Numbered from the stretch's first letter, positions 31,535-40,221 are shown. The stretch: DNA of 64,000 nt from Prevotella sp. (GCA_017458005.1 JAFTGH010000011.1:98284-162283), one strand, 5' to 3'. The notes: generated by a model from the sequence alone, not told the origin. Translations and numbers: made by a program.

Positions 31535-32887
31535 CTATTTCATCAAGTCAAGCGGACCACTGTTCCATCGGTCATTGCGAGGAATGGGGTTCATGTACTT
31601 GCTGCCTTGGTAGGTCTCATGCAGGCTGATACCATGGATTGCCTTATAGCCTTGATCTTCACAGACGATGTAGCACGACTGGGAGCGATAGGTGATGTTG
31701 CCGAGTTTGTCACGATAGACGTTGTAGTCCTTCGGACAAGAGACCTTGATGACTTTACCCCACTCAGGATAGTTCTTCTCCACGTAGTTCTTCATGTACT
31801 GGTCGAGTTGTGTGTCCTTGGATGCGGGAATCGTCTTGTATCTACCTGCGGCAGCGGCATCTTTATACATTCTGAGGAGTTCGTCCTTGCGGTATTTGGC
31901 ATCAGCAGTGGCACGTTCGGCATTCGCCTGACTGATCATCTGCTTGGTTTCCTCCTTACGCTTCATGGCAAGTTCTTTAATGGCATTGTAGGTTATTTCG
32001 CTTGCGAAATATTGCTTTGCGGACTCTGGTGCCCATTGGTTGTATAATGCCTTAAAATCCTCAAAGGCTGCTTGGAAGCGTCCCTCAGTACCTTTTATCT
32101 TACCTGCCATGATGGCTTCTTCCAGTTCATTGTAGAGATCTGTAACTGCCTCAAATTTACCTCTGCCCTCAAGGGCGAAGAAAGGCTTGTCTTTGACAGC
32201 ATCCTGCCATCCTTTGATAACGTCTTCCGCATTCATGTAGGGTAGTGAACCCATTGTCTCGGCAGAAGGGTAATAGGATGCTGGACTTGGAATCCAACTT
32301 TGCATCTCAGCACGCCATTTCTCTATCTTGTCCTTCAACTTTGGGTCAGTAACTCCATCATTGAAACTAGACATTCCTGATGCATGAGCCAATCCGCTGA
32401 TGGGTTTTAAGCGAGCCTCAAACACATCAAGGAATGAAGGGTAGTGGCGCTTTACGTGCAAGTAACTCTCCAATTTGTGGCTATTTTTCAAGTGATAAGC
32501 GAGGTCAGCGATAATGTCGTCAATATTGCTGTCTGCATTCCAATCGTTGGCACGAGCGATGGAGTAATCCATATCGCTGTGTGCCTCTACTTTCTGGTCT
32601 TCTTTATCGTATTTACTGCCACTGACCGATGACAGTCCTACTTTCTCACCGACACTGCTGTTCTCCACAACATTGTTTACTTTCTTCTGGGCAGCATCTC
32701 CAGCCTTATCAACAGCCTTGTCGATGGCGTTGTCAACAGCATTCTCAACTTTGCTCTCAACTTTGTACTTTGCTCTCGCCTTCGCCTTGTTCAGCAGTCC
32801 ACCAAACTGTGCGTTAGCAGAAGTTACCCCCCCTAAAAACAGGGCTGCGACTACGAGAGCCTTTACGATTAATTGATTCTGTTTCAT
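31535..32887 (-). CDS. Secreted helical protein, function unknown
   Basis: This 450-residue protein has a signal peptide (about 1-26, ending ANAQ), then an alanine/lysine/valine repeat region (VENAVDNAIDKAVDKAGDAAQKKVNNVVEN, about 40-75) likely to be amphipathic helix. A large domain contains WIPSPASYYPSAETMGSLPY, TYNAIKELAMKRKEETKQMI and AKYRKDELLRMYKDAAA. The tail has KVSCPKDYNVYRDKLGNITYRSQSCYIVCEDQGY. No family name was recognised. It is the last gene of the unit starting at 35226. Confidence 0.72.
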   Translation of the reverse strand: MKQNQLIVKALVVAALFLGGVTSANAQFGGLLNKAKARAKYKVESKVENAVDNAIDKAVDKAGDAAQKKVNNVVENSSVGEKVGLSSVSGSKYDKEDQKVEAHSDMDYSIARANDWNADSNIDDIIADLAYHLKNSHKLESYLHVKRHYPSFLDVFEARLKPISGLAHASGMSSFNDGVTDPKLKDKIEKWRAEMQSWIPSPASYYPSAETMGSLPYMNAEDVIKGWQDAVKDKPFFALEGRGKFEAVTDLYNELEEAIMAGKIKGTEGRFQAAFEDFKALYNQWAPESAKQYFASEITYNAIKELAMKRKEETKQMISQANAERATADAKYRKDELLRMYKDAAAAGRYKTIPASKDTQLDQYMKNYVEKNYPEWGKVIKVSCPKDYNVYRDKLGNITYRSQSCYIVCEDQGYKAIHGISLHETYQGSKYMNPIPRNDRWNSGPLDLMK

Positions 32888-32915
32888 ATTCCTTATTATA
32901 TTATATATTGTCTTG

Positions 32916-34118
32916 TTACTTCAGTTCCTTGTCGATAACATCGAGAATCTGTTTCTGTTGCTTCAGGGCGCTGTTGGCCTCGATGGCTTTCCTCATGTTC
33001 TCCAGGTCAGACTTAGAGCACAGAGCCTTGATGGCCTTGGCGGCTGGTGCAGCAGCAAGCCAGTTCGTTTCAGGGTCGTTGATGGCATCGGTCAGCACCT
33101 TGGCAAACTCTGCGGGCTTGAAGTAGGTTGCCTTAGCCTTCCATGCGCCAATCTCCTTCTCGGCTACCGTGCTGAAAGTAGCAAAGGCAGCCCATGCAGG
33201 AACCTTGTTGGTGCGAGGAGTCTTCTTGAGATAGTTCATCGTAGCATCGTAAGCAGCCTTGCTGGTGTTCTTGTGGAAAGGATAGTCGAGCCACATCGTG
33301 CTCAGGCTGCGTACGGCATCACCATGGAACTTCTCCTGTGCAGGATCGTCGAGCACCTTCACCAGTTCTGGTATAAAGGATTCGTCGGCCAGTTTGCCTA
33401 CACCACCGAGGATGAGTTTGCGGGTGTTCTCGTCCTTATCTGCCATCAGTTTCAGGGCTGCGTCTTTCACGCCATCAACACCCTTGCTCCAACTGTTACC
33501 CACGGCAATGGCCACCTTACGGCGTACGAACGGACTCTCGTTCTCTACCAAGCCGAACACGAACTTAGCAACCTCAGGATCCTTCAACTCATTGGACAGT
33601 GCCTCGACACCACACTTGAGGACGTAAGGATCCTTTTCGTTCTGGAGTGCGCTGAGGTCGTTGGCAATCTCGCTGTTCTTGGCTCCAAACAACTTGCCTG
33701 TAGCAGCCGTGATTGCCTGACCACGTACCTGTGGCGACGCATTGCTCATCAGGTTCTTCAGAATCTCTACAGAGTTCTCAGGGAGTTTACGATTCTTGAA
33801 GGCTGCGGTGCGAGCCTTGCTGACGAAGTTCTTCTCGAGTTCACAGGTCTTCTCGTCGATGGGCACCTTAGAATAAGCCAGATACATGGCCTCATACTCA
33901 TCAGCAGTCAGCGTTCCTTTCTCAGGAGTGGTCACCATGCTCACCAGCCCCTCCTCGGTGAAGGGTACGCTGTTGAGCAGACGCATAGCGGGGCTGTCAT
34001 CGTTGACCTCTGCTACCTCACCTGCACTCTCGGCATTCTGAGCCGACTTGTTACCACATGCTGTCATCGTGGCTGCTAAAGCCAGAATGGCAAAACTGAA
34101 TAAAACTTTCTTCATCAT
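32916..34118 (-). CDS. HEAT-repeat lipoprotein
   Basis: This 400-residue lipoprotein has its lipid cysteine at about 21 (LALAATMTACGNKS). The mature part is a run of helical repeats (VRGQAITAATGKLFG, FVRRKVAIAVGNSW, TRKLILGGVGKLADESFIPELVKVL, DAVRSLSTMW) typical of HEAT/Armadillo-like scaffolds. Such proteins act as binding platforms at the membrane. It follows the DUF-type lipoprotein after a spacer filled with 7-bp repeats and precedes the secreted helical protein (28-bp gap). Confidence 0.8.
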   Translation of the reverse strand: MMKKVLFSFAILALAATMTACGNKSAQNAESAGEVAEVNDDSPAMRLLNSVPFTEEGLVSMVTTPEKGTLTADEYEAMYLAYSKVPIDEKTCELEKNFVSKARTAAFKNRKLPENSVEILKNLMSNASPQVRGQAITAATGKLFGAKNSEIANDLSALQNEKDPYVLKCGVEALSNELKDPEVAKFVFGLVENESPFVRRKVAIAVGNSWSKGVDGVKDAALKLMADKDENTRKLILGGVGKLADESFIPELVKVLDDPAQEKFHGDAVRSLSTMWLDYPFHKNTSKAAYDATMNYLKKTPRTNKVPAWAAFATFSTVAEKEIGAWKAKATYFKPAEFAKVLTDAINDPETNWLAAAPAAKAIKALCSKSDLENMRKAIEANSALKQQKQILDVIDKELK

Positions 34119-34121
34119 AGT

Positions 34122-34164
34122 TTTAATGTTTAATATTTAATGTTTAATGTTTAATATTTTAATG
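34122..34164. repeat. 7-bp tandem repeat (TTTAATG/TTTAATA) between two lipoprotein genes
   Basis: Heptamers run from 34122 to 34164: TTTAATG, TTTAATA, TTTAATG, TTTAATG, TTTAATA and a final TTTTAATG with one extra T. They fill the whole 46-bp gap and place many near-stop triplets (TAA) at the junction. The period is the same as at 22671 and 57008, with a different unit. Confidence 0.8.
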
Positions 34165-35013
34165 TTATTTCAGTCCCTGCCATGTGCCTACGATGTTTTT
34201 ACATTGAGTATAGGTGCTGGGGCAGTTGTAAACTTTATAAAGGCTGGCACCCTTCTCCAAGAAGATTTCCACGCCACGCTGTTCGGTGTCCCATCCCTTA
34301 CCGAAGATATACAGGAAATAGTCAGTACCGTTGCCGCTAATACTAATCTCCTGTGGCTTGTTCACTGAAGGTCCCATCTCTACGGTATATGGGGTAGAGG
34401 GGGCGTAGGCATTGTCTGGGGTTGCACCCTTCAGCAATGCCGCAGCGAGGAAGCGCTGGATATACAGGTCGTTCTCTGGTGAATACTGGTGGGATGCCAC
34501 AATTTTGGTCTTCAGCGTACGGATGATGCCTGAGACCGTCGCAGAACTGTTGCACAACAGGTTGAAGCACTTCTCTCCGGTAGCGGCATTACGAGCATAG
34601 ATCTCAATCGCCATGGGAATCATAGCGGCAGTACCCTGAATGCTCTTGCCTAACAGTCCGTTGTAGACAGCCTCAAACTCGTTGTAGCCGCTGGGGATGT
34701 TTGAGAATGACACGGTAGCGGTCACAGTTCCCAGATACTCATCCACGTCAGCGATGCCATCACCGTTCACGTCCTCGCCGGCATCAGGAATGAAGCCTGT
34801 CACCTCGTAGGTATGGCTGCCGTAAGTAGCCTTGTTGCCATTGACCTGCAGGTCATGCTTCGTCTCATTGACAAGATTAGCCCACTTGTCGACATAGGCA
34901 TCATTGTCGGAATCACCGTCTTTGCTGTCGTCACTTGAACAACCAGCCGCACTGGTCATGATTGCGATTGCCACGAGAGCCAACTGGCTCAAAATACTTT
35001 TGTAAGACTTCAT
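34165..35013 (-). CDS. Lipoprotein with EF-hand-like loop, function unknown
   Basis: This 282-residue protein has a lipobox ending SAAGC (cysteine about 25) and an acidic linker (SSDDSKDGDSDNDAY). DVNGDGIADVDEYLG near 82-96 matches a calcium-binding EF-hand-like or dockerin-like loop. It continues with a beta-rich domain and a four-cysteine end (KCFNLLC, YNCPSTYTQC). I recall related Bacteroidales proteins only as uncharacterised. It is the second gene of the unit that begins at 35226. Confidence 0.72.
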   Translation of the reverse strand: MKSYKSILSQLALVAIAIMTSAAGCSSDDSKDGDSDNDAYVDKWANLVNETKHDLQVNGNKATYGSHTYEVTGFIPDAGEDVNGDGIADVDEYLGTVTATVSFSNIPSGYNEFEAVYNGLLGKSIQGTAAMIPMAIEIYARNAATGEKCFNLLCNSSATVSGIIRTLKTKIVASHQYSPENDLYIQRFLAAALLKGATPDNAYAPSTPYTVEMGPSVNKPQEISISGNGTDYFLYIFGKGWDTEQRGVEIFLEKGASLYKVYNCPSTYTQCKNIVGTWQGLK

Positions 35014-35055
35014 ACTTATTTATTATCTAATGGTTAAATGCTTGTTATATTATAA

Positions 35056-35226
35056 TTATTTGTCTTGGTCTTGCTCTTTCTGGGTGTACTGCTTGACTTT
35101 CTTTTCCACCATCTGGTCGAGTTTCTTCTCCACGTTACGACCCACCAAGTCCTCCATCTTGAGCAGTCGCTCCAGATAGTCCTCTGCATATCTCATTGCC
35201 GCATCTTGGTATTTGGTCTTTGCCAT
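35056..35226 (-). CDS. Very small helical protein (56 residues), first gene of an operator-controlled unit
   Basis: This short frame begins MAKTKYQDAAMRYAEDYLERLL and ends KQYTQKEQDQDK. It is highly charged and predicted to be one or two amphipathic helices, without a signal or membrane segment. It is supported by its position: a strong promoter (plus-strand CAAAGGTA, 35245-35252) with the 21-bp-spaced repeats lies just upstream, and the lipoprotein gene follows after 42 bp. It parallels the small helical protein that heads the 30184 unit. The function is unknown. Confidence 0.65.
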   Translation of the reverse strand: MAKTKYQDAAMRYAEDYLERLLKMEDLVGRNVEKKLDQMVEKKVKQYTQKEQDQDK

Positions 35227-35244
35227 GATAGATTAATTTGCGGG

Positions 35245-35307
35245 CAAAGGTACGACGAAAAGGGCGAAATGCTGTTATCATTTCGTCAAGTAATCTTATC
35301 ATTTCGT
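35245..35307 (-). promoter_or_regulatory. Operator-promoter of the 35226 unit: 21-bp-spaced direct repeats
   Basis: TTATCATTTCGT occurs at 35275-35286 and 35296-35307, 21 bp apart. The -7 element TACCTTTG (minus strand) is at 35245-35252, 23 bp from the nearer repeat. Layout and flanks match the 30218-30279 promoter closely. The repeats begin 6 bp after the stop of the TPR-AraC regulator gene. Confidence 0.78.
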
Positions 35308-35312
35308 GAAAT

Positions 35313-36833
35313 CTACTCTTTTCGCTCCAGGTATTGCGTAGGAGTTACTCCGAAATTCTTCTTGAAGGCACGGGTGAAGTTGGGCGTGTCATTATAGGCA
35401 CAGAGGGTCGCTATCTCGCTGATGTTCATCTCTGGGTGATTGTCAAGCAGATGGCGAGCCCTACGCATGCGGACATTCTGAATGAATGACTGTGGGGTTT
35501 CCTCTGTCAATGCTGTCAGCCGTTGGCGGAACTGGAAGAGGCTCATACCCAATCGGTCTGCGACATGATTGGCGTCAATCTGTCCAGTGAGTATCAGTTC
35601 ATTGATGATATTCACGGTATTCTCCAAGAAATCGCGGTCAGTGGCGTTGAGTTCGTCAGTGTCTTCTTTTGTACTGGTGGCGATAGCGTTACCGTAATGC
35701 TCGTTAAGGACATTGTATTTCTCCTGTAAGTCATGGATATGCTCCTGTAGTTCTTGGTTGATGTGTGCCTGTCGTTGTTGTCTTCTGCGCATCATCCACC
35801 AGATACCTACGGCAAGGAGGGCGAGGGCGATGGCTATCATGATTGCCCAGAGTTTGTCACGTCGCTGCTCGTGGTTCTCTATCTGCAGCCAGTTATTGCC
35901 GAACTCGGCGTTATAGCGAGCCAGTGTCTCTGCTGATGTCTTGCTGTAGATGGAGTCTTTCAGGTCGTTGAAACGGTCGAGTTGGTGTTTCGCCTCGTCA
36001 GGATTACTCTTCCAAAGAGCCTCATAGAGCCCTCTGCGTGCATGTACCTCATTATAGGGATCGCCCAATTGCATGAAGATATCAGCGGCCTCCTGATAGT
36101 AAGGCAGTGCCTCCGCCTCACGTTGTTGGGAGAGCAAAGCCATACCCATCTTATTGCAGGCGATACCTAACGACTGGCGGTCAGGTGTCTGGCGTAAGAA
36201 GGGAATGACCTCATTCAGCACTTTCTCCGCCTCTTGGTACTGGTGCAGTCCGATGAGGATGGAAGCCTTTTGGGCTAGTCTGACCTTGGCACGAGGCTCG
36301 TTGCCTGCCTGTTTGTCTATCTCGTAAGCCTTCTCGATATAGGGCAGCGCCTTCTGGTCATCGCCCAGCGCGTGGTATACCTCTGATGCCATTGCCTGCA
36401 GCACTGACATACGGGAAGGGTTGTTAGCCTTCTCTGCCAGTTCGATACCTCTTAATATATAGGTCTCCGCCTCCTTGGGTTGGTTGGCGCCCATATAGAT
36501 TCCCGCAAGGGTGTTGAGACTTGACGACATGACATCGGGGTCGCCCGTCTTCTCGTCCAGTGCATAGCATTCCTTGGCGTATCTCGCCGCCTCGTCATAG
36601 TCAGAGAGACGGGCATGGATGATGGCAAGAAGACTCAGACAGTCTGCCTCCAGTTCCGTACCTTTGCAGAGGGGCAGCGCCTCTTTGGCGATGGTGGCAG
36701 CCTTTTTATAGTCTTGCTGGGCATACGCCTCGTCGGCAGCCTCATAGAGTTGTGTCGCCTTGCTGTTGTCGGCAAAAGCCGTCAACATCATCAGCAGGCA
36801 TCCTGTCAGTAGTATGAGTCTTTTTCGCATCAT
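35313..36833 (-). CDS. Membrane-anchored TPR-AraC transcriptional regulator
   Basis: This 506-residue protein starts at 36833 (MMRKRLILLTGCLLMMLTAFA), with a signal peptide. TPR units cover about 22-300 (AKECYALDEKTGDPDVMSSSL, ALPYIEKAYEIDKQAGN and others). A membrane helix follows at about 330-350 (AIMIAIALALLAVGIWW), then a short coiled coil, then an AraC-type helix-turn-helix domain at about 410-506 (ISEIATLCAYNDTPNFTRAFKKNFGVTP). The periplasmic TPR part could sense a ligand or envelope state and signal across the membrane to the DNA-binding domain. The direct-repeat operator lies immediately downstream, making it the best candidate regulator of both repeat-bearing units; that link is inference. 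Confidence 0.88.
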   Translation of the reverse strand: MMRKRLILLTGCLLMMLTAFADNSKATQLYEAADEAYAQQDYKKAATIAKEALPLCKGTELEADCLSLLAIIHARLSDYDEAARYAKECYALDEKTGDPDVMSSSLNTLAGIYMGANQPKEAETYILRGIELAEKANNPSRMSVLQAMASEVYHALGDDQKALPYIEKAYEIDKQAGNEPRAKVRLAQKASILIGLHQYQEAEKVLNEVIPFLRQTPDRQSLGIACNKMGMALLSQQREAEALPYYQEAADIFMQLGDPYNEVHARRGLYEALWKSNPDEAKHQLDRFNDLKDSIYSKTSAETLARYNAEFGNNWLQIENHEQRRDKLWAIMIAIALALLAVGIWWMMRRRQQRQAHINQELQEHIHDLQEKYNVLNEHYGNAIATSTKEDTDELNATDRDFLENTVNIINELILTGQIDANHVADRLGMSLFQFRQRLTALTEETPQSFIQNVRMRRARHLLDNHPEMNISEIATLCAYNDTPNFTRAFKKNFGVTPTQYLERKE

Positions 36834-36910
36834 TATAGGAATTTGGATGCAAAAATACGAAAAAAGCACAAAAACCACAAAACTTATTTGGCAGAATCAT
36901 AAAAAAGAAG

Positions 36911-36918
36911 TATTTTTG
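36911..36918 (+). promoter_or_regulatory. -7 element of the nucleotidyltransferase-like gene
   Basis: TATTTTTG at 36911-36918, about 30 bp before the ATG at 36947. A divergent element for the TPR-AraC gene (CAAAAATA, 36850-36857) is about 55 bp to the left. Confidence 0.5.
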
Positions 36919-36946
36919 CTCTCCAAAGAAGACTAACCTTCATACA

Positions 36947-37909
36947 ATGGAAAAACTTTTTTATGAACTGATACGGGTCTCTATCGGGCAGTTAGACTGT
37001 CTGAGTCGTGGACCAGAGCCTGAGGAATGGCAAGAGTTGAGTGAGATAGCCCATGAGCAGCAGATGGTGGGTGTCTGCTACCGTGGTGTGCAGGCTTTGT
37101 TCGAGTATGGACTCAGGGTGCCACAGGATCTGGTCATCGACTGGATGTCGGAGGCTGAGCAGATAGAGGAGCGTAACGACCTCATGAGCCAACGCTGCGC
37201 CAAGGTGCAGGAGATGCTGACCAATAGGTCTATCCTGTCGAGTGTGCTGGCAGGACAAGGGGCAGCCCGTGACTATGGCGAGACGTTGCAGACATTCCGT
37301 CAGCCTGATGGCATCGACTTCTATACCAATGGTTCCCCACAGGAGTTGATAGCCTTTGTGAAACGTACGGGTCAGGAAGAGGTGGAGAAAGACAGCCTGC
37401 GGGTTTTCCTTGAGATGTGGGACGATACGGAGGTTAGTCTCTACTACCGTATCGGTATGGGAAAGAATCCCTTGAAAAACAGGAAGATACGCCAATGGTT
37501 TGCGAAGAACCGCAAGGCATTGTTCGTGAAGGATGGTGAGATGACACGTCCGTCAGCGACGATGAATGTGGTATATATGCTGGTGCGCCTCTATTGGCAG
37601 TTCCTCTATAAAGGTATCACTTTGCGTGAGTTGTCCGACTTTTTCTTCACCCTGAAGCGGTTGGCGGCAAAGGGCAGTGTGTCGACCATCAATTACGAGA
37701 AGGTGTTAGGTGGTTTTGGCATCCTCGGCTTTGCCAGAGGTGTCATCTGGGTACTTCAGGAGGTCTTCGGACTGGAGGAGGGGATGCAGATCCTGGAGCC
37801 CTCGGAATCCCAAGGCTTCTTCATCCTTCGTGAGGTGATGGCTGGCAAGCGGAATGTCTTCCATCTCCTCTTGAAATATCCAGTGGAGATGTTCTTCTCT
37901 TTGTTCTAA
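36947..37909 (+). CDS. Nucleotidyltransferase-family protein (NTP_transf_5-like), active site altered
   Basis: This 320-residue soluble protein is similar in layout to the uncharacterised nucleotidyltransferases found in Bacteroidales polysaccharide and accessory loci: an N-terminal helical region, AGQGAARDYG in place of the usual K-G-x-x motif, then QPDGIDFYT where the family has G-D-I-D, and a helical C-terminal half (RLYWQFLYKGITLRELSDFFF). The reordered acidic motif may mean weak or lost catalysis. The end lies 4 bp from the converging phosphatase gene. Confidence 0.72.
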   Translation: MEKLFYELIRVSIGQLDCLSRGPEPEEWQELSEIAHEQQMVGVCYRGVQALFEYGLRVPQDLVIDWMSEAEQIEERNDLMSQRCAKVQEMLTNRSILSSVLAGQGAARDYGETLQTFRQPDGIDFYTNGSPQELIAFVKRTGQEEVEKDSLRVFLEMWDDTEVSLYYRIGMGKNPLKNRKIRQWFAKNRKALFVKDGEMTRPSATMNVVYMLVRLYWQFLYKGITLRELSDFFFTLKRLAAKGSVSTINYEKVLGGFGILGFARGVIWVLQEVFGLEEGMQILEPSESQGFFILREVMAGKRNVFHLLLKYPVEMFFSLF

Positions 37910-37913
37910 GAGA

Positions 37914-39179
37914 CTATTTCACATCCTGACAGCGCTTCAGGTAGAAGTCCTTGAAGTCGCTCCATTTATAATAAGGTGTCTGTGTGGTAGGTACAGGCAG
38001 TGTAGCCTCCTTGCCGTTGAGCAGGCATTTGACGAGGATGTCGTTGCGCCCTTGCTTGCCGCGATAGAACACCAGTTGGATGTTGCAAGCCTTACACGTC
38101 TCCCAGTTCTGGTAGCAGTTCTTGACCTCGTAGGGATCCTCAGGGTCAAGGTCGGCACCATTGATTCCCATCAGCACGGTCAAGGGTCCGATGAAGGTGT
38201 CGTGCCCAAAGCGCAGGTCAGCGAGATGGTCGCTGCTGCCAGCCATTACGGCGTCGGCTTTCTGGATGATGTCCTGTAGGATGGGAATCGTCGCATATTT
38301 GTCAGTAAACACCCATGTATAGGAGCCCAGGTTGGAACTCTCCCATAGGGCAACGAGTTCGTCGTCCGTTATCAGATTGCCCATCATCCCCTCGTAGTTG
38401 ATGCTGGGCAGTGTCTTGTAGAAGTCGATGAGGACGTAGGCGTTCTTGAACGTGTCGCCAGGCAGTCCCTCCGTCGAGGTGAATGTCCTTGCCATCACCT
38501 TGTCTATCAAGGCGTTGTCACTCTTGAACTGACTCCTGTTTTCCTCATAGCGGGGCTTTGCCTTCGGATAGTGGTGCTTATGGGGATTCTGACGGTCCGT
38601 AGGGACGACGGCATCGAGGGTGAAGCGGGATGACTGCTCGCGAATCTCTATCTTCGGATTGCACTGCACCAGTTCCTGGCAGAATGCCGACATGCTGAGG
38701 ACGCAGCGCCCTGAGAGGGAGGAGACGGCAAGGACATTGCCGCCTTTCTTGAATATCTCTGGAAACTGGTTGTACATCCTGCGGGCAATACCCTGATGCT
38801 GTTCCCATCCCAACTGGGTCAGTTCGCCCACTCCTGTCATCAACTCCTCCTTGACGGCGATAAACTTCTGGTAGAAAGTCTCGCCCTCGGGAGTCAGCAA
38901 CTGTTTCTCGTGGGCAGTGGTCAACAGGGTGTCTAAGTCCTTATAGAGTTTGCTGCTCCAGTTGTAGCGTGACCCGTGGCGGGCATAGTGACTGATATAA
39001 AAGGGCTTATAGCCTTTGGGTGCTTTGGTCTGCGGAGCATCCTCGAACAGATAGGGGCAGTCGTTGCCATACGCTTTCCGGGGATTCGCCTTGAGTTGGT
39101 CCAGCACATTGTTGTTCTGGGCTCCACTCGCCATCGTGAGGAGCACCATGAGTAGAAAAAGTAATAGTCTTTTCATCAC
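37914..39179 (-). CDS. Secreted histidine acid phosphatase (phytase/MINPP-like)
   Basis: The 421-residue product has a signal peptide (about 1-21, ending SGAQ). The catalytic motif RHGSR is at 67-71 in YISHYARHGSRYNW, and a C-terminal HD pair lies in RFGHDTFIGPL near 320. These are the hallmarks of clade-2 histidine phosphatases that hydrolyse phytate and other phosphomonoesters in the periplasm. Bacteroidales MINPP-like phytases have this size. Substrate specificity is inferred. Confidence 0.88.
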   Translation of the reverse strand: MMKRLLLFLLMVLLTMASGAQNNNVLDQLKANPRKAYGNDCPYLFEDAPQTKAPKGYKPFYISHYARHGSRYNWSSKLYKDLDTLLTTAHEKQLLTPEGETFYQKFIAVKEELMTGVGELTQLGWEQHQGIARRMYNQFPEIFKKGGNVLAVSSLSGRCVLSMSAFCQELVQCNPKIEIREQSSRFTLDAVVPTDRQNPHKHHYPKAKPRYEENRSQFKSDNALIDKVMARTFTSTEGLPGDTFKNAYVLIDFYKTLPSINYEGMMGNLITDDELVALWESSNLGSYTWVFTDKYATIPILQDIIQKADAVMAGSSDHLADLRFGHDTFIGPLTVLMGINGADLDPEDPYEVKNCYQNWETCKACNIQLVFYRGKQGRNDILVKCLLNGKEATLPVPTTQTPYYKWSDFKDFYLKRCQDVK

Positions 39180-39216
39180 CAGTTGAGTATTTTTTGTCAG
39201 CCTTCTGACAGCGAGG

Positions 39217-39423
39217 TCATAAGCCTTTCAACTCTGCAATTACTTCATCTGCAATGTAGTCATCACTATATGTGTACAATAATGTATTGGCATTATGTAA
39301 GTCATCACAAGTTTTTGATTCATAAAATAATCCTATTGCTTGTTCAAAACTAAGGTGCAATTGAGTTGCTATTGACATGACTACACCACTTACTTTATAC
39401 CACATTTGATCTGTTCTTAACAT
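39217..39423 (-). CDS. DUF3791 domain protein (second copy of the module)
   Basis: This 68-residue protein contains QLHLSFEQAIGLFYESKTCDDLHNANTLLYTYSDDYIADEV, typical of DUF3791, a small protein that travels with DUF3990 genes. It starts 3 bp after the DUF3990 stop. It is probably the immunity or antitoxin-like partner of the middle gene, but no experimental role is known to me. Confidence 0.75.
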   Translation of the reverse strand: MLRTDQMWYKVSGVVMSIATQLHLSFEQAIGLFYESKTCDDLHNANTLLYTYSDDYIADEVIAELKGL

Positions 39424-39426
39424 CGT

Positions 39427-39912
39427 CTATATTCTCTTTGATTCTACAAAACATAAGTACTTGTCAATTATCTGTTGGCACAGAACACACAACTGGTTGT
39501 TAGGCTGATGTTTGGATAACTCTCTTAACGCAGCCTCTGCCGACATACGTCCACGCATATAATCTTCAACAGTATCTATGACATTATCGTTAGCGACACC
39601 TCCCTCTACAATGTCGTAGTCTTTCCATAGCATCTTGCCTTTGCGGTTGCCTACTATAAAGTCTAACCAATCTTTATCGTATGCATTAAACTGGAGATAG
39701 CGATAGTTTCTTTTCACCGTGTCAATATCTAATTCATAGATGTTCAAGATGGGATATGACAACCTCCTCGTTCCCATCCTGACAGCCCAACGGCGTGCCT
39801 GTTCCTCCATATCAGTTAGATAGAAGCCCTTTCCAAAATCCAAGTTGGGACGACCTAAGACAACTAAAGGTTTTCGCACCTCAACGATTGATCCATGATA
39901 TACCGTAATCAT
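39427..39912 (-). CDS. DUF3990 protein (predicted ADP-ribosyltransferase-like)
   Basis: The start at 39912 (MITVYHGSIVEVRKPLV) overlaps the stop of the upstream DUF3791 gene by 4 bp. The 161-residue product has VYHGS, DFGKGFYLTDMEEQARRWA and WLDFIVGNRKG, the core motifs of DUF3990. These match the H-x-T/S and G-x-G-x-Y-x-T pattern of ADP-ribosyltransferase-fold toxins. It may modify a cellular target unless neutralised by the flanking DUF3791 proteins. Function is inferred from fold and gene pairing. Confidence 0.8.
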   Translation of the reverse strand: MITVYHGSIVEVRKPLVVLGRPNLDFGKGFYLTDMEEQARRWAVRMGTRRLSYPILNIYELDIDTVKRNYRYLQFNAYDKDWLDFIVGNRKGKMLWKDYDIVEGGVANDNVIDTVEDYMRGRMSAEAALRELSKHQPNNQLCVLCQQIIDKYLCFVESKRI

Positions 39913-40208
39913 TTGGTTGTTCCTTTCTCCTTTTCCCAAAATAATAATGTCTCAATAATATCTGCAGTAACATGCTCTCTACTTTCTGTGTGAAGAGTGT
40001 CATAGCAGGCAATAATATAGTCATGTATCAATCCAACTTTTTCCATACGCTTATAGATGTCTGATACATTACTGTCAAGATTTTCCGCAACAGATTCTAT
40101 ACAGGAACACACGAACGTGCAAATTCGTTCTTGTTCTGTAGGACGAGGATAGCCTTTATCCCAAATATAAGTATCTGCACTTGAAACTTCTATGTTGCCA
40201 TTCTGCAT
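39909..40208 (-). CDS. DUF3791-like protein (first copy of the module)
   Basis: The 99-residue product starts at 40208 (MQNGNIEVSSADTYIWD), just after a TATATTTG -7 element at 40225-40232 (plus-strand CAAATATA). It has the DUF3791-like core (FVCSCIESVAENLDSNVSDIYKRMEKVGLIHDYIIACYDTLHTES) and is longer than the copy at 39217. A module with a DUF3791-type gene on both sides of one DUF3990 gene is unusual. The promoter lies inside the 125-bp inverted repeat shared with the HEPN/MNT module. Confidence 0.75.
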   Translation of the reverse strand: MQNGNIEVSSADTYIWDKGYPRPTEQERICTFVCSCIESVAENLDSNVSDIYKRMEKVGLIHDYIIACYDTLHTESREHVTADIIETLLFWEKEKGTTK

Positions 40209-40221
40209 AAACCAAATATTT

